Source: Saccharopolyspora sp. SCSIO 74807
GTDB lineage: Bacteria > Actinomycetota > Actinomycetes > Mycobacteriales > Pseudonocardiaceae
Direction: 5' to 3'
DNA: 64,000 nucleotides
NCBI RefSeq assembly: GCF_037023755.1
Contig: NZ_CP146100.1
Location: forward strand, 3,441,501-3,505,500
The notes beneath the pieces were generated by a model. It did not search any database, was not told the origin of the DNA, and saw only the letters and a program-made list of their open reading frames with translations. The position numbers and the translations under genes were made by a program. Each line of letters opens with the position of its first letter. Positions within the stretch are counted from its first letter, which is position 1. Positions 17,411 through 28,373 of this stretch are shown here, one piece after another.

Positions 17411-19189
17411 TTGTCCGAGTCGCAACTCGACCATCCCGTCCGATCCGTTCTCAGCGACCCCGCCGACACCGCCGGACGCCCGCTGCGGGCGTGGCAGCGG
17501 CGGGCGTTGACCCGGTACCTCGCGAAGAAGCCGCGGGACTTCATGGCGGTCGCCACGCCGGGTGCAGGCAAGACGACCTTCGGGTTGCGAGTGGCCGCGG
17601 AACTGCTGGGGGACCGGACCGTCGAGGCGGTCACGGTGATCACTCCCACCGAGCACCTCAAGCACCAGTGGGCGCTGGCCGCCAACGCCGCGGGCATCCC
17701 GCTGGACCCGGACTTCCGCAACGGCGACGGCATGACTTCCAGCGACTACGTCGGAGTGGCCGTCACCTACGCGCAGATCGCCGCACATCCGACGCTGCAC
17801 CGGGTGCGCACCGAGCGCCGCAAGACCCTGGTGATCCTCGACGAGATCCACCACGCCGGTGACGCGAAGTCCTGGGGCGATGCGGTGCGCGAGGCGTGCA
17901 CTCCGGCGACTCGGCGCCTCGGGTTGACCGGTACGCCGTTCCGCAGTGACGACACGCCGATCCCGTTCGTGAACTACGAACCGGACGCGGACGGTTCGAT
18001 GCGCAGCGCCGCCGACAGCTCCTACGGCTATTCCGAGGCGTTGCAGGACGGCGTGGTCCGCCCGGTGATCTTCCTGGCTTATTCGGGCGAAACGCGCTGG
18101 CGCACCAACGCGGGCGACGAGTTCTCCGCCCGCCTCGGGGAGCCGCTGACCGCCGAGCAGACCGCGCGGGCCTGGCGCACCGCGCTGGACCCGGCGGGGG
18201 AGTGGATCCCGTCGGTGCTGCGGGCCGCCGACACCCGGCTCAACCAGCTCCGGCAGAACGGGATGCCGGACGCGGGCGGGCTGATCATCGCCTCCGACCA
18301 GGCCAGTGCCAAGGCGTACGCGAAAACGCTGCAACGGATGACCGGTGAGGAACCGGTCGTGGTGCTGTCCGACGATCCGAAGGCGTCCGGCCGGATCGCC
18401 GAATTCGCCGACTCCGACGACCGCTGGATGATCGCGGTGCGGATGGTCAGCGAAGGCGTCGACGTCCCCCGGCTGGCGGTCGGCGTCTACGCCACCAGCG
18501 CCTCCACCCCGCTGTTCTTCGCGCAGGCCGTGGGCCGGTTCGTGCGCGCCCGCCGGGAGGGCGAGACCGCGAGCATCTTCCTTCCCAGCGTGCCGGTGCT
18601 GCTGGGCCTGGCCAGCGAGCTCGAAGCCGAGCGCGATCACGTGCTGGGCAAGCCGCACCGGGAGAAGGAGGGATGGGACGAGGAACTGCTCGCCGAGGCC
18701 AACCGCACCAAGGACGAACCCGGCGAGGAGGAGAAGGCGTTCACCTCGCTGGGCGCCGATGCCGAGCTGGACCAGGTGATCTACGACGGTTCCTCGTTCG
18801 GCACCGCCGCGTTCGGCACCACCGAGGACGAGCAGGACTACCTGGGCCTGCCCGGGCTGCTCGAGCCGGACCAGGTGCGCGCGCTGCTGCGGCAGCGCCA
18901 GGAGCAGCAGCTGCACGAGGTCGGCAAGCGTGAAGCCGAGGACAAGGCGCAGAAGGCCGCGGAGCGCGCGGAGGAGGCCAAGCAGCCCAGCCGTCCGCAG
19001 AGCGTGCAGGAGCGGTTGCAGGGTCTGCGCAAGGAGCTCAACACGCTCGTCTCGTTGCACCACCACCGGACCCGCAAACCGCACGGCAAGATCCACAACG
19101 AGCTGCGCCGCGTGTGCGGCGGTCCGCCCACGGCGATGGCGACCGTGGAGCAGCTGGAGGAGCGCATCGCGACGCTGCGGTCGTGGTGA
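17411..19189 (+). CDS. DEAD/DEAH-box superfamily II helicase
   Basis: This 592-residue protein has the SF2 helicase motifs in order. Q-like RAWQRRAL is followed by Walker A TPGAGKTT (near residue 55), DEIHH (motif II, LDEIHHAGD), TGTPFRSD, and the second RecA domain with VSEGVDVPRLAVGVY and QAVGRFVRARR. The C-terminal 130 residues are a charged coiled-coil-like region (RQRQEQQLHEVGKREAEDK). It resembles the XPB/UvrB-like branch of helicases, with an unknown target. TTG at 17411 lies about 12 nt after GGAAGGAG; other starts are possible. Confidence 0.85.
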   Translation: MSESQLDHPVRSVLSDPADTAGRPLRAWQRRALTRYLAKKPRDFMAVATPGAGKTTFGLRVAAELLGDRTVEAVTVITPTEHLKHQWALAANAAGIPLDPDFRNGDGMTSSDYVGVAVTYAQIAAHPTLHRVRTERRKTLVILDEIHHAGDAKSWGDAVREACTPATRRLGLTGTPFRSDDTPIPFVNYEPDADGSMRSAADSSYGYSEALQDGVVRPVIFLAYSGETRWRTNAGDEFSARLGEPLTAEQTARAWRTALDPAGEWIPSVLRAADTRLNQLRQNGMPDAGGLIIASDQASAKAYAKTLQRMTGEEPVVVLSDDPKASGRIAEFADSDDRWMIAVRMVSEGVDVPRLAVGVYATSASTPLFFAQAVGRFVRARREGETASIFLPSVPVLLGLASELEAERDHVLGKPHREKEGWDEELLAEANRTKDEPGEEEKAFTSLGADAELDQVIYDGSSFGTAAFGTTEDEQDYLGLPGLLEPDQVRALLRQRQEQQLHEVGKREAEDKAQKAAERAEEAKQPSRPQSVQERLQGLRKELNTLVSLHHHRTRKPHGKIHNELRRVCGGPPTAMATVEQLEERIATLRSW

Positions 19190-19268
19190 TCTACTCGTCC
19201 GGGTGAACGGATCTTCGATCCGTCCCGGCGCGACCTGGGTGTGACCGCCCGTGCTTACGCTCGCACGC

Positions 19269-20477
19269 ATGGTTTTAGACGTGGAGCAGGTGCGGGGGCA
19301 GTACCCGGCGCTGGCCGACGGCCGGGCCTGGCTGGACGCCGCAGCCGGTACGCAGGTTCCGCAGCAGGTGATCGACGCGATGTCCGAAGTGATGGCGGCG
19401 GGCGTGTCGAACGTGGGAGGAGCGTTCGAATCCAGCCGTCGCGCGGCGCGGGTCGTGGCCGAAGCGCGTTCGGCGGTGGCCGACCTCACCGGCGCGCCCG
19501 ACCCGGAGTGCGTCGTGTTCGGTCCGAGCTCGACCGCGCTCACCTACCGGTTCGCCGCGGTGCTGGCGGACGCCTGGCAGCCCGGTGACGAGGTCGTGGT
19601 GACCCGGTTGGACCACGACGCGAACGTGCGGCCGTGGGTGCAGCACGCCCAGCGGGCGGGAGCGACGGTGCGGTTCGCCGACTTCGACCCGGCGACCGGT
19701 GAGCTGCCCGCCGAGCGGGTCGCCGAACTCATCGGGGAGCGCACCCGGCTGGTCGCGGTCACCGCGGCATCGAATCTGCTGGGAACCGTGCCCGATGTCG
19801 CCGCGATCGCGCGGCGGGCGCGGGAGGTCGGCGCGGTCAGCTTCGTCGACGGTGTGCAGCACTGCCCGCACGCCGCCGTCCGGGTCGGCGAGCTCGGCGC
19901 CGACTTCTACACGACCAGCGCCTACAAGTGGTCCGGTCCGCACGTCGGGGCGGTCGTGGCGTCGGATCCGTGGGCGCTGGAGACGCTGCACCCCGACAAG
20001 CTCGTGCCCGCGCCGGACGCCGTCCCCGCGCGGTTCGAGCTGGGCACCGCATCGTTCGAGGCCCTGGCCGGGGTCACCGCGGCAGTCGAGCACTTGGCCG
20101 GGCTCGACCCCGCGGCGACGGGGGAGCGCCGGGAACGGCTCGCGGCCGCCCGCAAGGCGGTCCTGGCCCATGAGGAGAACCTCGCCGCCGCGCTGTTCGC
20201 AGGGGTGGCGCAGCTGCCGCACGTCACCCGCATCGGAGCGCCGCAGGGGCAGTGCACGCCGCTGGCCCTGTTCAGCGTCGACGGCCACACGCCGGAGGCC
20301 GTGGCCACGCACCTGGGCGAGCGCGGCGTGAACGTCTCGCACGGGCATTCCTACGCATGGGAAGCCCTGCCGCAGCTCGGGCTCGGACCGGAAGGTGCGG
20401 TGCGGGCCAGTCTGTGCCACTACACCTCGGAAAGCGACGTGCAGCGCCTGCTCGACGCCCTGGCCGAACTGGGCTGA
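19269..20477 (+). CDS. Cysteine desulfurase-like PLP enzyme (class V aminotransferase fold)
   Basis: This 402-residue protein is of the TIGR01976 type, related to NifS/SufS. The PLP Lys is in TSAYKWSGPHVG near residue 220. FVDGVQHCPH supplies the Asp and His of the cofactor site, and SSTALTYRFA binds phosphate. The mobile Cys loop of true SufS enzymes is not obvious near the C-terminus, where FSVDGHTPEAV and YAWEALPQLGLG occur. Desulfurase activity is therefore not assured. ATG at 19269 is the likeliest start; GTG at 19251 is also in frame. A strong hairpin follows. Confidence 0.83.
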   Translation: MVLDVEQVRGQYPALADGRAWLDAAAGTQVPQQVIDAMSEVMAAGVSNVGGAFESSRRAARVVAEARSAVADLTGAPDPECVVFGPSSTALTYRFAAVLADAWQPGDEVVVTRLDHDANVRPWVQHAQRAGATVRFADFDPATGELPAERVAELIGERTRLVAVTAASNLLGTVPDVAAIARRAREVGAVSFVDGVQHCPHAAVRVGELGADFYTTSAYKWSGPHVGAVVASDPWALETLHPDKLVPAPDAVPARFELGTASFEALAGVTAAVEHLAGLDPAATGERRERLAAARKAVLAHEENLAAALFAGVAQLPHVTRIGAPQGQCTPLALFSVDGHTPEAVATHLGERGVNVSHGHSYAWEALPQLGLGPEGAVRASLCHYTSESDVQRLLDALAELG

Positions 20478-20494
20478 CCCGCCCCTGGAACATC

Positions 20495-20528
20495 GAAGGC
20501 CCCCGGTGGAAAACCACCGGGGGCCTTC
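20495..20528. terminator. Bidirectional hairpin terminator
   Basis: A perfect 15-bp stem (20495-20509 with 20514-20528) has an AAAA loop. It separates converging genes and can end both transcripts. Confidence 0.9.
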
Positions 20529-20543
20529 GTGTCGAGGTTCGCG

Positions 20544-20729
20544 TTACTGCTCGTCCTGCTGGAGTTCGGCGTCCATCTCCTTCAGACGCGGTTCGAACTC
20601 CCGGCCGTGGTGCCCGCAGAACAGCAGCTCCCCGCCGGATGGAAGTACGGCGCGAAGCTTCGCAGCGGCCCCGCAGCGGTCGCAGCGGTCGGCGGCGGTC
20701 AGCTCGGGGCGGGTGAGCGTTCCAGGCAT
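20544..20729 (-). CDS. Small zinc-ribbon protein (DUF7455-like)
   Basis: This 61-residue protein has CDRCGAAAKLRAVLPSG followed by LLFCGHHGREFEPRL, giving a Cys2-Cys-His metal site. It matches small proteins commonly encoded near sigA in actinobacteria (DUF7455). ATG at 20729 follows GGAGGGAG with 6-nt spacing; the longer open frame upstream lacks similarity. The function is unknown; a nucleic-acid- or protein-binding role is a guess. Confidence 0.82.
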   Translation of the reverse strand: MPGTLTRPELTAADRCDRCGAAAKLRAVLPSGGELLFCGHHGREFEPRLKEMDAELQQDEQ

Positions 20730-21624
20730 CGTGATCTCCCTCCGTCCCGGCGCCGGAATTCCCCGGCGCCCTCGATCCTGCTGCGACCACCGGTGGCCCA
20801 CTGGCGGCGGGGCCGGTGCTCGCTGGCTCCACTCTTGCAGACGCACAGCCGTACGTCAGTGTTCCCGCGCCGGGGGTTGAGCGTCGTCACGTCGAAGTAC
20901 CCGCTTGCCGCAGTCCCGGTAGCGCAGCGTGGCAATCGCACGTCCAGGGCCGGTTTCGGTCGCCTGGCCAGGGAAAACGCGTCGGCTCGCGTTGCGCCGC
21001 GAGGTGATCCGTGGGTGCGCGCGGTGCGCGAGGGCGCCCCATCCCGTCCGGCGTTCTGCTGCAAGCGAACTAAGGCGGCGTCCTGGAACGCGAGAAAACC
21101 GATCTGCGAATGTGCGGTGAATCACCGGTGATCGCGCCGACCCGGCGCGGGACTCGCGGAAAGATCGCGCTCGCGCAGCGATCGTCGAACGCCATGCGGC
21201 GCTGCGCGATGAAGGAGGGGGCGATGAAGGAGGAGGCGAGGAACCCGCGGCGTCGGATGATCGGCGACCGCCTCGCCGACCGGGCGGCGCGCGACCACCA
21301 AGCCGCAGCGAACTCCGCATGGCAGGCGAAACGGATTTCGACCTGATCTTGCGACGCTGTCGCGGAAGTTCGCCGGGTGCGCGCTCGGGTCCGTGGCCGG
21401 TCTCGCGGCCACGTGACCGCCTAGTCGCGTGGAGTTTCGCGTGAACCGCAGCTGTGGACCGCAGCGTTCACCCGGCGTCCCCGCACAGAGCAAGAGATGC
21501 CCGCCATGAGGCGATTTGGGTGAAAGGTCTTCATGGTCCGTCTCCAACCCGGTTCGCCGCGGCAACACGCTGTGCCGCAGGAAAGGGCGAGTCTGCCAGT
21601 GCTTTCCGGGCGCTCGGTAGATCG
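20730..21624. other. Long intergenic region (895 bp)
   Basis: The region has less regular codon bias than its surroundings. It holds a perfect 12-bp palindrome at 21121-21132 and a repeated GATGAAGGAGG segment near 21209-21235. One small frame with a very good Shine-Dalgarno is listed separately at 21224. No known family was recognised on either strand. It may carry promoters for the DUF7455 gene and remnants of lost genes. Confidence 0.5.
21224..21346 (+). CDS. Possible 40-residue basic small protein
   Basis: ATG at 21224 lies 5 nt after GGAGG, followed by a 40-codon frame with roughly 80% G/C at third positions. The product begins MKEEARNPRRRMIGDRLADR and is basic with helix-forming residues. 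No family was recognised. The repeated GATGAAGGAGG just upstream could be the result of a small duplication. It is a prediction based only on the ribosome binding site and codon use. Confidence 0.3.
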   Translation: MKEEARNPRRRMIGDRLADRAARDHQAAANSAWQAKRIST

Positions 21625-22605
21625 CTAACCCGAATGTACGAGCCGGGCCCAGTCCGGCCGCTCCGGGTCCGGCTCCTCGGCCCAGTCCGCGGGCCACTTG
21701 CGCCGCGTGCCGTTGTGCACCGCCCGCGTGGTCGCACCGGTGAGCGCGGCCGAGGTGTGCGTGCCGAAGTCGACCTCGGCCTCGAACGTCGCTCCGCGGA
21801 AGTTCGCCCCCTCCCCGTCGAACGAGACCCGGCGGAAATCGGCGAGGCCGGTGAAGCGCACGGACCGGAAATCGCCCTGCCGCTCGAAGGTGCAGCCGCG
21901 GAAGACGGCGGGCCCCACGAACCGGGCTCCGGCGAAGGTGGCCGTCTGCACGCGGCAACGGGTGAACGTGAAGGTGCTCAACGTCGCGCCCGCCAGGTTC
22001 AGCCGGATGCCGGTCCAGAACAGCGCCTCGTCGTCCTCGTCGCGCAGGTGCGAAGTCAGCACGCCCTGCGCGGTCTCGCGGACCTCCTGCTCCTGCACCG
22101 GATCCGCCCCGGTCTGGTCGAAGGGCATCCGCAGGTAGGCGCAGAGCAGGTCGACGATCGTCTGGCGGTGCTCCGCGTGGTTCTGCCCGAGCCGCTCCAG
22201 CGCGAACACGCCCGCCAACCGCACGGGAGCCTGGTCACTGCCGAGCTGGTCGGCGGCCTTGCCGTAAAGCTCCGTCACCCGCGTCTCGGTGGCGTCGTGG
22301 TCGCGCTGCACCAGATCGAGCTCGGTGGCGCGCTGCCGCCGCGCGGTCAGCAGCAACCCGGCCGCACCGCCACCGCCCACGACGATGCTGAACGCGGTGC
22401 GGATGATGTTGACCTGCACCGCCGCTTGCTGGACCGAGCCGCGCAGCACGAACCACAGCACGGTCAGCGACGTGATCGCCAGCAGCCCCAGACCGCCCGC
22501 CCACCAGAGAATGGTCCGGGTGGACAGCACACCGTCCGCTCGCGTGCCCTCAGTTCGACTCACGGAAGGGGATCTTGCCGCGCGGAGCGGCTCCGTGTGT
22601 TCCAC
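21625..22605 (-). CDS. Membrane-anchored pentapeptide-repeat protein
   Basis: This 326-residue protein has two hydrophobic segments near the N-terminus (LWWAGGLGLLAITSLTVLWF and FSIVVGGGGAAGLLLTA). A cytoplasmic helical region with RLAGVFALERLGQ follows. About 10-15 pentapeptide-type repeats (roughly residues 195-290) then occur, for example ATFAGARFVGPAVFRGCTFE. Similar proteins are common in actinomycetes; the role is unknown. The start is uncertain: GTG at 22605 was used, with in-frame GTGs downstream (22563 and others) as alternatives. Confidence 0.8.
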   Translation of the reverse strand: MEHTEPLRAARSPSVSRTEGTRADGVLSTRTILWWAGGLGLLAITSLTVLWFVLRGSVQQAAVQVNIIRTAFSIVVGGGGAAGLLLTARRQRATELDLVQRDHDATETRVTELYGKAADQLGSDQAPVRLAGVFALERLGQNHAEHRQTIVDLLCAYLRMPFDQTGADPVQEQEVRETAQGVLTSHLRDEDDEALFWTGIRLNLAGATLSTFTFTRCRVQTATFAGARFVGPAVFRGCTFERQGDFRSVRFTGLADFRRVSFDGEGANFRGATFEAEVDFGTHTSAALTGATTRAVHNGTRRKWPADWAEEPDPERPDWARLVHSG

Positions 22606-22627
22606 CTTTCGTGGGCCGATGCGAAAA

Positions 22628-22658
22628 GGCGCCCGGCCGGAGAAACCGACCGGGCGCC
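22628..22658 (-). terminator. Hairpin terminator of sigA
   Basis: A stem of 9 bp plus 3 bp around a single mismatch (22628-22640 with 22646-22658, AGAAA loop) lies 17 nt past the sigA stop. Confidence 0.75.
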
Positions 22659-22675
22659 CGCGGAGCTGATGCGGC

Positions 22676-24094
<1,419 letters not shown>

Positions 24095-24262
24095 GTACGC
24101 CCTTTCGCGACGGTCGATCAGAGCAGGCCGGAGGACGCGAAACCTCGGCCGCCAGAGGTCGGGGAACAACCCACCCACCGGAACTTCCGAAGCGGCATCG
24201 ATGCCGGCGAAACGCCTGCTCGGCACCGGATCGGAGGCCCCGGATCAGGTTGGCCGTGTTCC

Positions 24263-24292
24263 ATTGTAACTGCGCTCGCCGAGTGCGGTTCC
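24263..24292 (-). promoter_or_regulatory. Candidate sigA promoter with SigR/SigH-like elements
   Basis: On the minus strand GGAAC (24292-24288), 17 nt, then GTT (24270-24268) overlaps TACAAT (24268-24263), a good -10 for a housekeeping sigma. Streptomyces hrdB is known to have a SigR-dependent second promoter. The rest of the 307-bp gap (24095-24401) shows nothing else clear. The predicted leader is about 160 nt. Confidence 0.5.
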
Positions 24293-24401
24293 GCTGCAAG
24301 GTGGAGATCCGTCCCGTCGCAGCGCAAATACGGCGCTCGCCGGGTCCGGCGAATGGCGCACCGGGGAAATGCCGCCGCATCGCCCCGGTCGGCCGTGCGG
24401 C

Positions 24402-25163
<762 letters not shown>

Positions 25164-25226
25164 GCCCGATCCTTCCTATTCGATTCAGACCAAGGTGTGC
25201 AGACCTTAACCGCGCTGTGTTGCGAT

Positions 25227-26057
25227 GTGAATGTGGGATTGACAGCCAACGTGCATACCGAAACTCTGCGCACCGCCGCGGTGCAGGTCGCAGAAGAGGC
25301 CGCCGAGCTGGCGCGCAGCATCCGCGACGAGTCGGTGACCGGCGCCGCGGTGCACACCAAGAGCACCGAAACCGACGTCGTGACCGCCGCGGACCGCGCA
25401 GCCGAGCGACTGGTGCGGGACCGGCTCGCCGAACTGCGGCCGGGTGAGTCGGTCCTCGGCGAGGAGGAAGGCGGCGCGGCCGCGCTGGAAGGCCTGCGCT
25501 GGGTCGTCGACCCGATCGACGGCACCGTCAACTACCTGTACGGCTTCCCCTGGTACGCGGTGTCCCTGGCCGCCCAGATCGACGGCCGTTCGGTGGCGGG
25601 AGCGGTCGTGGAGCCGGTGTCCGGGCGCGTGTGGAGCGCGGCAGAGGGCGCCGGTGCGCACTGCGACGGCGTGCGGTTGAGCGTTTCCGCCGCGGACCGG
25701 CTGGACCTGGCGCTGGTCGGCACCGGCTTCGCCTACGACCCCCGCCGCAGGCGCGCGCAGGCGGCGGCGACGGCGGAACTGCTCGGCGAGGTCCGCGACA
25801 TCCGCCGCTCGGGCGCGGCTTCGCTGGACCTGTGCGCGGTCGCGGCCGGCTGGATCGACGCCTACTTCGAGGTCGGGCTCAAGCGCTGGGACTGGGCTGC
25901 CGGCGCGTTGATCGCGCAGGAAGCGGGCGCGCAGCTGCGGCTGCCGGGCGGAGATTCCGCCGACGGGCTCGGCGACGAGGCGCTGCTGTGCGCGGCGCCG
26001 GGAGTGGCCGACGAGCTGACCGGTGCTTTGGTGCGCGCGGGAGCGGGCGCGGTGTGA
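25227..26057 (+). CDS. suhB: Inositol-1-monophosphatase family protein
   Basis: This protein of about 276 residues is a Mg2+-dependent phosphatase. The metal-binding motif WVVDPIDGTVNYLYG is near residue 93, with an upstream Glu in LGEEEGG and the second motif KRWDWAAGALIAQEAGA near residue 217. It dephosphorylates myo-inositol-1-phosphate for phosphatidylinositol and mycothiol synthesis or acts on related sugar phosphates. The start is uncertain: GTG at 25227, 25233 and 25251 are all in frame and none has a clear Shine-Dalgarno. Confidence 0.9.
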   Translation: MNVGLTANVHTETLRTAAVQVAEEAAELARSIRDESVTGAAVHTKSTETDVVTAADRAAERLVRDRLAELRPGESVLGEEEGGAAALEGLRWVVDPIDGTVNYLYGFPWYAVSLAAQIDGRSVAGAVVEPVSGRVWSAAEGAGAHCDGVRLSVSAADRLDLALVGTGFAYDPRRRRAQAAATAELLGEVRDIRRSGAASLDLCAVAAGWIDAYFEVGLKRWDWAAGALIAQEAGAQLRLPGGDSADGLGDEALLCAAPGVADELTGALVRAGAGAV

Positions 26058-26067
26058 TCAGCGCGAA

Positions 26068-26098
26068 ACCGCCCCGCCGAGCGGATCGGCGGGGCGGT
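26068..26098. terminator. Bidirectional hairpin terminator between suhB and cei
   Basis: A perfect 13-bp stem (26068-26080 with 26086-26098) with a GCGGA loop sits between two converging genes. Confidence 0.88.
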
Positions 26099-26108
26099 CG
26101 GTGCGGTT

Positions 26109-26798
26109 TCAGCAGGAGACGTCGCGGGCGGCGGTCATCAGCTCGTTGCTGATCTGCGGTGGCCGCGCCTCCTGCGCTGCGCCGCCCTGCGGCGCCCAGT
26201 TCTTCAGCTCCTGCAGCACCTGCCGCGCCTGGGGAGTGCTCTTGATGTCGTCGAATTCCGCGCCCAGCGCCAGGTCCAGCGACGCGTCCGGACGGTCGTC
26301 GCGCACCAGCTGCGCGCACGGCACCATCAGACTCAGCGTGCGGGCGGACGGGGCTCCGGCGCCGCCGAAGCGGATCTGCCCGTGGCAGTTGAGGTCGTAG
26401 GCCGGGTAGACCGAGTCGTTGTCCGGCTCGCCGCCCGGCGCGAACCCGAGGTTGGTCAGCTCCTGGCTGATCAACGACGCCTGGTTCGCCTCCCCGTTGC
26501 CGTTGAGCACCCGCACCCGGATGTCCTGCGGTGGCGCCGGGCTGGTCTGGTCCAGCGCGGTGCGGCCGAGCATCTGCCCCACCGGAACCTGCTGCTCGCC
26601 GGGTGGTGATGCGGCGGTCGGCGGCCCGGGCATGTTGCACCGGGTCGCGGTCTCAGTGGTCTCGGCGGTCTCGAACACCCGGGTCCACACGAAGCCGGAC
26701 AGCACCACGAGCAGCCCCAGCACCAGCAGGGCGGGCAGTGGTCGGCGTCGCCGGTATCGCGGACCCTGACGGCCCCACCGTGAACTCGCGGCAGACAC
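26109..26798 (-). CDS. cei: Envelope integrity protein Cei-like (LytR_C domain)
   Basis: This 229-residue protein has a basic N-terminus (RYRRRRP), one transmembrane helix (PALLVLGLLVVLSGFVW) and an extracytoplasmic part. The LytR C-terminal domain starts near IRVRVLNGNGEANQASLIS. Cys residues at TRCNMPG, DLNCHGQ, VPCAQL and the C-terminal end suggest disulfides. Position between DUF4193 and suhB, together with domain type, matches mycobacterial Rv2700 (Cei), required for cell-envelope integrity. The orthology claim rests on remembered synteny. Confidence 0.85.
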   Translation of the reverse strand: MSAASSRWGRQGPRYRRRRPLPALLVLGLLVVLSGFVWTRVFETAETTETATRCNMPGPPTAASPPGEQQVPVGQMLGRTALDQTSPAPPQDIRVRVLNGNGEANQASLISQELTNLGFAPGGEPDNDSVYPAYDLNCHGQIRFGGAGAPSARTLSLMVPCAQLVRDDRPDASLDLALGAEFDDIKSTPQARQVLQELKNWAPQGGAAQEARPPQISNELMTAARDVSC

Positions 26799-27193
26799 GT
26801 CCTGCCACCCTCCTTGCCGTTGCCGTGACCGGATCGGACGTTCGCCGATCAGCCTATGCGTTAGCGGTTCGTTCCGCGCCGCCGGACGGCCTCTCGTGTC
26901 GTGCCCTGCGGACGGCGGTGCGGGTGCCCAGGTGAGCCGCGCGGAGATGCCGACCGCACGGTGGTGCTACACACGCCACACCTATGGGTGACCTGGTGCG
27001 TCTTTTGCGTTGCGATGGGCTACCCTCTCGGCGCCTCGGGCAGTGACGGCGAGCGGGAACGGCTCGTTTCGGGGGTACTTGGGGCGCAGCAGCGAGATCA
27101 CCGTCACGCAAGCCCTCGGGCACAAATGAGGGCCCTGGAACGTTTACCAGCGGCACACCATTGCAGTCTCCACTATCGCAGGGGTGAATCACG
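26799..27193. other. Intergenic region between divergent cei and DUF4193 genes
   Basis: This 395-bp region must hold promoters for both genes. A TACCCT box occurs near 27021, but no matching -35 element was convincing. No coding frame, hairpin terminator or known RNA motif was recognised. Confidence 0.5.
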
Positions 27194-27496
27194 ATGGCGA
27201 CCGACTACGACGCTCCGCGCCGCAGCGAGTCCGAGGAAATGACCGAGGACTCGCTGGAAGAACTCAAGGCGCGGCGCAACGACGCGCAATCCGGCGTCGT
27301 CGACGCCGATGAATCGGAGATCGCGGAGAACTTCGAGCTGCCGGGCGCCGACCTGTCCGGTGAGGAGATGACCGTCAAGGTCCTGCCCAAGCAGGCCGAC
27401 GAGTTCACCTGCGCCAGCTGCTTCCTGGTGCACCACCGCAGCAGGCTGGCCGAGGAGCGCAACGGCGGGCTGATCTGCCGCGACTGCGCTGCTTGA
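27194..27496 (+). CDS. DUF4193 zinc-binding protein
   Basis: This 100-residue acidic protein has the C-terminal treble-clef-like site FTCASCFLVHHRSRLAEE and GGLICRDCAA (two CXXC pairs). It is a conserved single-copy actinobacterial family adjacent to sigA and cei; mycobacterial Rv2699c is the counterpart by position. The function is unknown. ATG at 27194 follows GCAGGGG. A strong hairpin ends the transcript. Confidence 0.9.
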   Translation: MATDYDAPRRSESEEMTEDSLEELKARRNDAQSGVVDADESEIAENFELPGADLSGEEMTVKVLPKQADEFTCASCFLVHHRSRLAEERNGGLICRDCAA

Positions 27497-27651
27497 GCCG
27501 GGCGTGGCGGACGCCGGGCGCGCCGGATCCGGCTAGCAGGCGCCGCCGTCGGCCCGGCCGCGGGCGGGCTCGGCGGCGTGCGAGCACGGAGCCGGGGAAA
27601 GCAAGTGCGGACGCGGACGGGATCGGCCGGGGCTCGCCCCGACGGCCGAAC

Positions 27652-27692
27652 ACGAACCTGGGCACACGCAGGGGGCGTGGGCCCAGGTTCGT
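27652..27692. terminator. Bidirectional hairpin terminator
   Basis: A perfect 12-bp outer stem (27652-27663 with 27681-27692) contains an inner CACGC/GCGTG pairing. It lies between converging DUF4193 and DUF3093 genes. The rest of 27497-27785 is noncoding in appearance. Confidence 0.82.
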
Positions 27693-27785
27693 CGTATCTG
27701 CGGGTGCTTTCGGGTACCGCGCTCGCCCGGTGAAAACAACCGGGACCCAATTCGGCGAGGGAAATCCCTTTCCCGGCAAATTTGT

Positions 27786-28349
27786 TCAGCGGCGCAGCGC
27801 GGCGGCCAAACGTTCCGGTCGTCTGCTGCTGATGACCCAGTACGGCGTCGGGTCATCGGGGTCGTCGAGCCACACCCGAACCGAGGATTTCACCCAGGGC
27901 CGGTGCACCACGAAAGCGGCCGGGTCCAGTTCCGGGCCGAGCGCGCGCCGCTTGTCCTTGGCGGGCACCACCTCCGCCCCTTCGATGAACCGCAGCGGCA
28001 GGTGCGCATCGCCGACCCAGAGCTCCCCGCCGGAGATCTCGACCCTGGTGCGGCCCAGCCACAGCGGCACCGCGATCGCGGCCGGGATCAGCACCACGTA
28101 GGGCAGCCACGCCCGCACGCCCGGGTGTCCCATGTGCACCTCTGCGGCCAGCAGCACGGCGATGATCAGCGGTAGCGGCCAGGTCCACCAGGACGCGAAC
28201 AGCCGCTCCCGGTACTCCGCCGGCTCGCCGCCGCTGCCCCGCTCGGCGTTTCCCCGTTCGGTGCTCCCCGCCTCGGCATTTCCACCCTCGGGATTCCCCT
28301 GACCGGGGGTGTCCTGGCGGGGGGTGGCTGCTTCTGCGCTTTCCGACAC
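27786..28349 (-). CDS. DUF3093 membrane protein
   Basis: This 187-residue protein begins with a low-complexity Gly/Glu/Asn-rich tail ([20 protein letters not shown]) and then has two transmembrane helices ([34 protein letters not shown]). The C-terminal domain includes [14 protein letters not shown] and [13 protein letters not shown]. It matches DUF3093, next to dut in actinobacteria (Rv2698 by position). GTG at 28349 is preceded by TACCCT and GGAGGC; the purine stretch is too close to act as Shine-Dalgarno, so the mRNA is probably leaderless. Confidence 0.87.
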   Translation of the reverse strand: MSESAEAATPRQDTPGQGNPEGGNAEAGSTERGNAERGSGGEPAEYRERLFASWWTWPLPLIIAVLLAAEVHMGHPGVRAWLPYVVLIPAAIAVPLWLGRTRVEISGGELWVGDAHLPLRFIEGAEVVPAKDKRRALGPELDPAAFVVHRPWVKSSVRVWLDDPDDPTPYWVISSRRPERLAAALRR

Positions 28350-28373
28350 GCCTCCAGGGTAGTCTCGCGGCCC
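28350..28373. promoter_or_regulatory. Overlapping divergent leaderless promoters (DUF3093 and dut)
   Basis: Only 24 bp separate the two start codons. Plus-strand TAGTCT (28360-28365) lies 8 nt before the dut GTG. Minus-strand TACCCT (28361-28356) lies 6 nt before the DUF3093 GTG. The two -10 boxes share two base pairs, so the promoters should exclude each other. Confidence 0.6.

Noticed and set aside
21421-21534. Possible 37-codon minus-strand small gene with GGAG 7 nt upstream
   Set aside because: Third positions are rich in A/T unlike neighbouring genes and no family resemblance was found.
28200-28349. Tandem amino-acid repeat in DUF3093 as a mobile or toxin repeat
   Set aside because: It is low-complexity Gly/Glu/Asn linker sequence, common in actinomycete membrane-protein tails.
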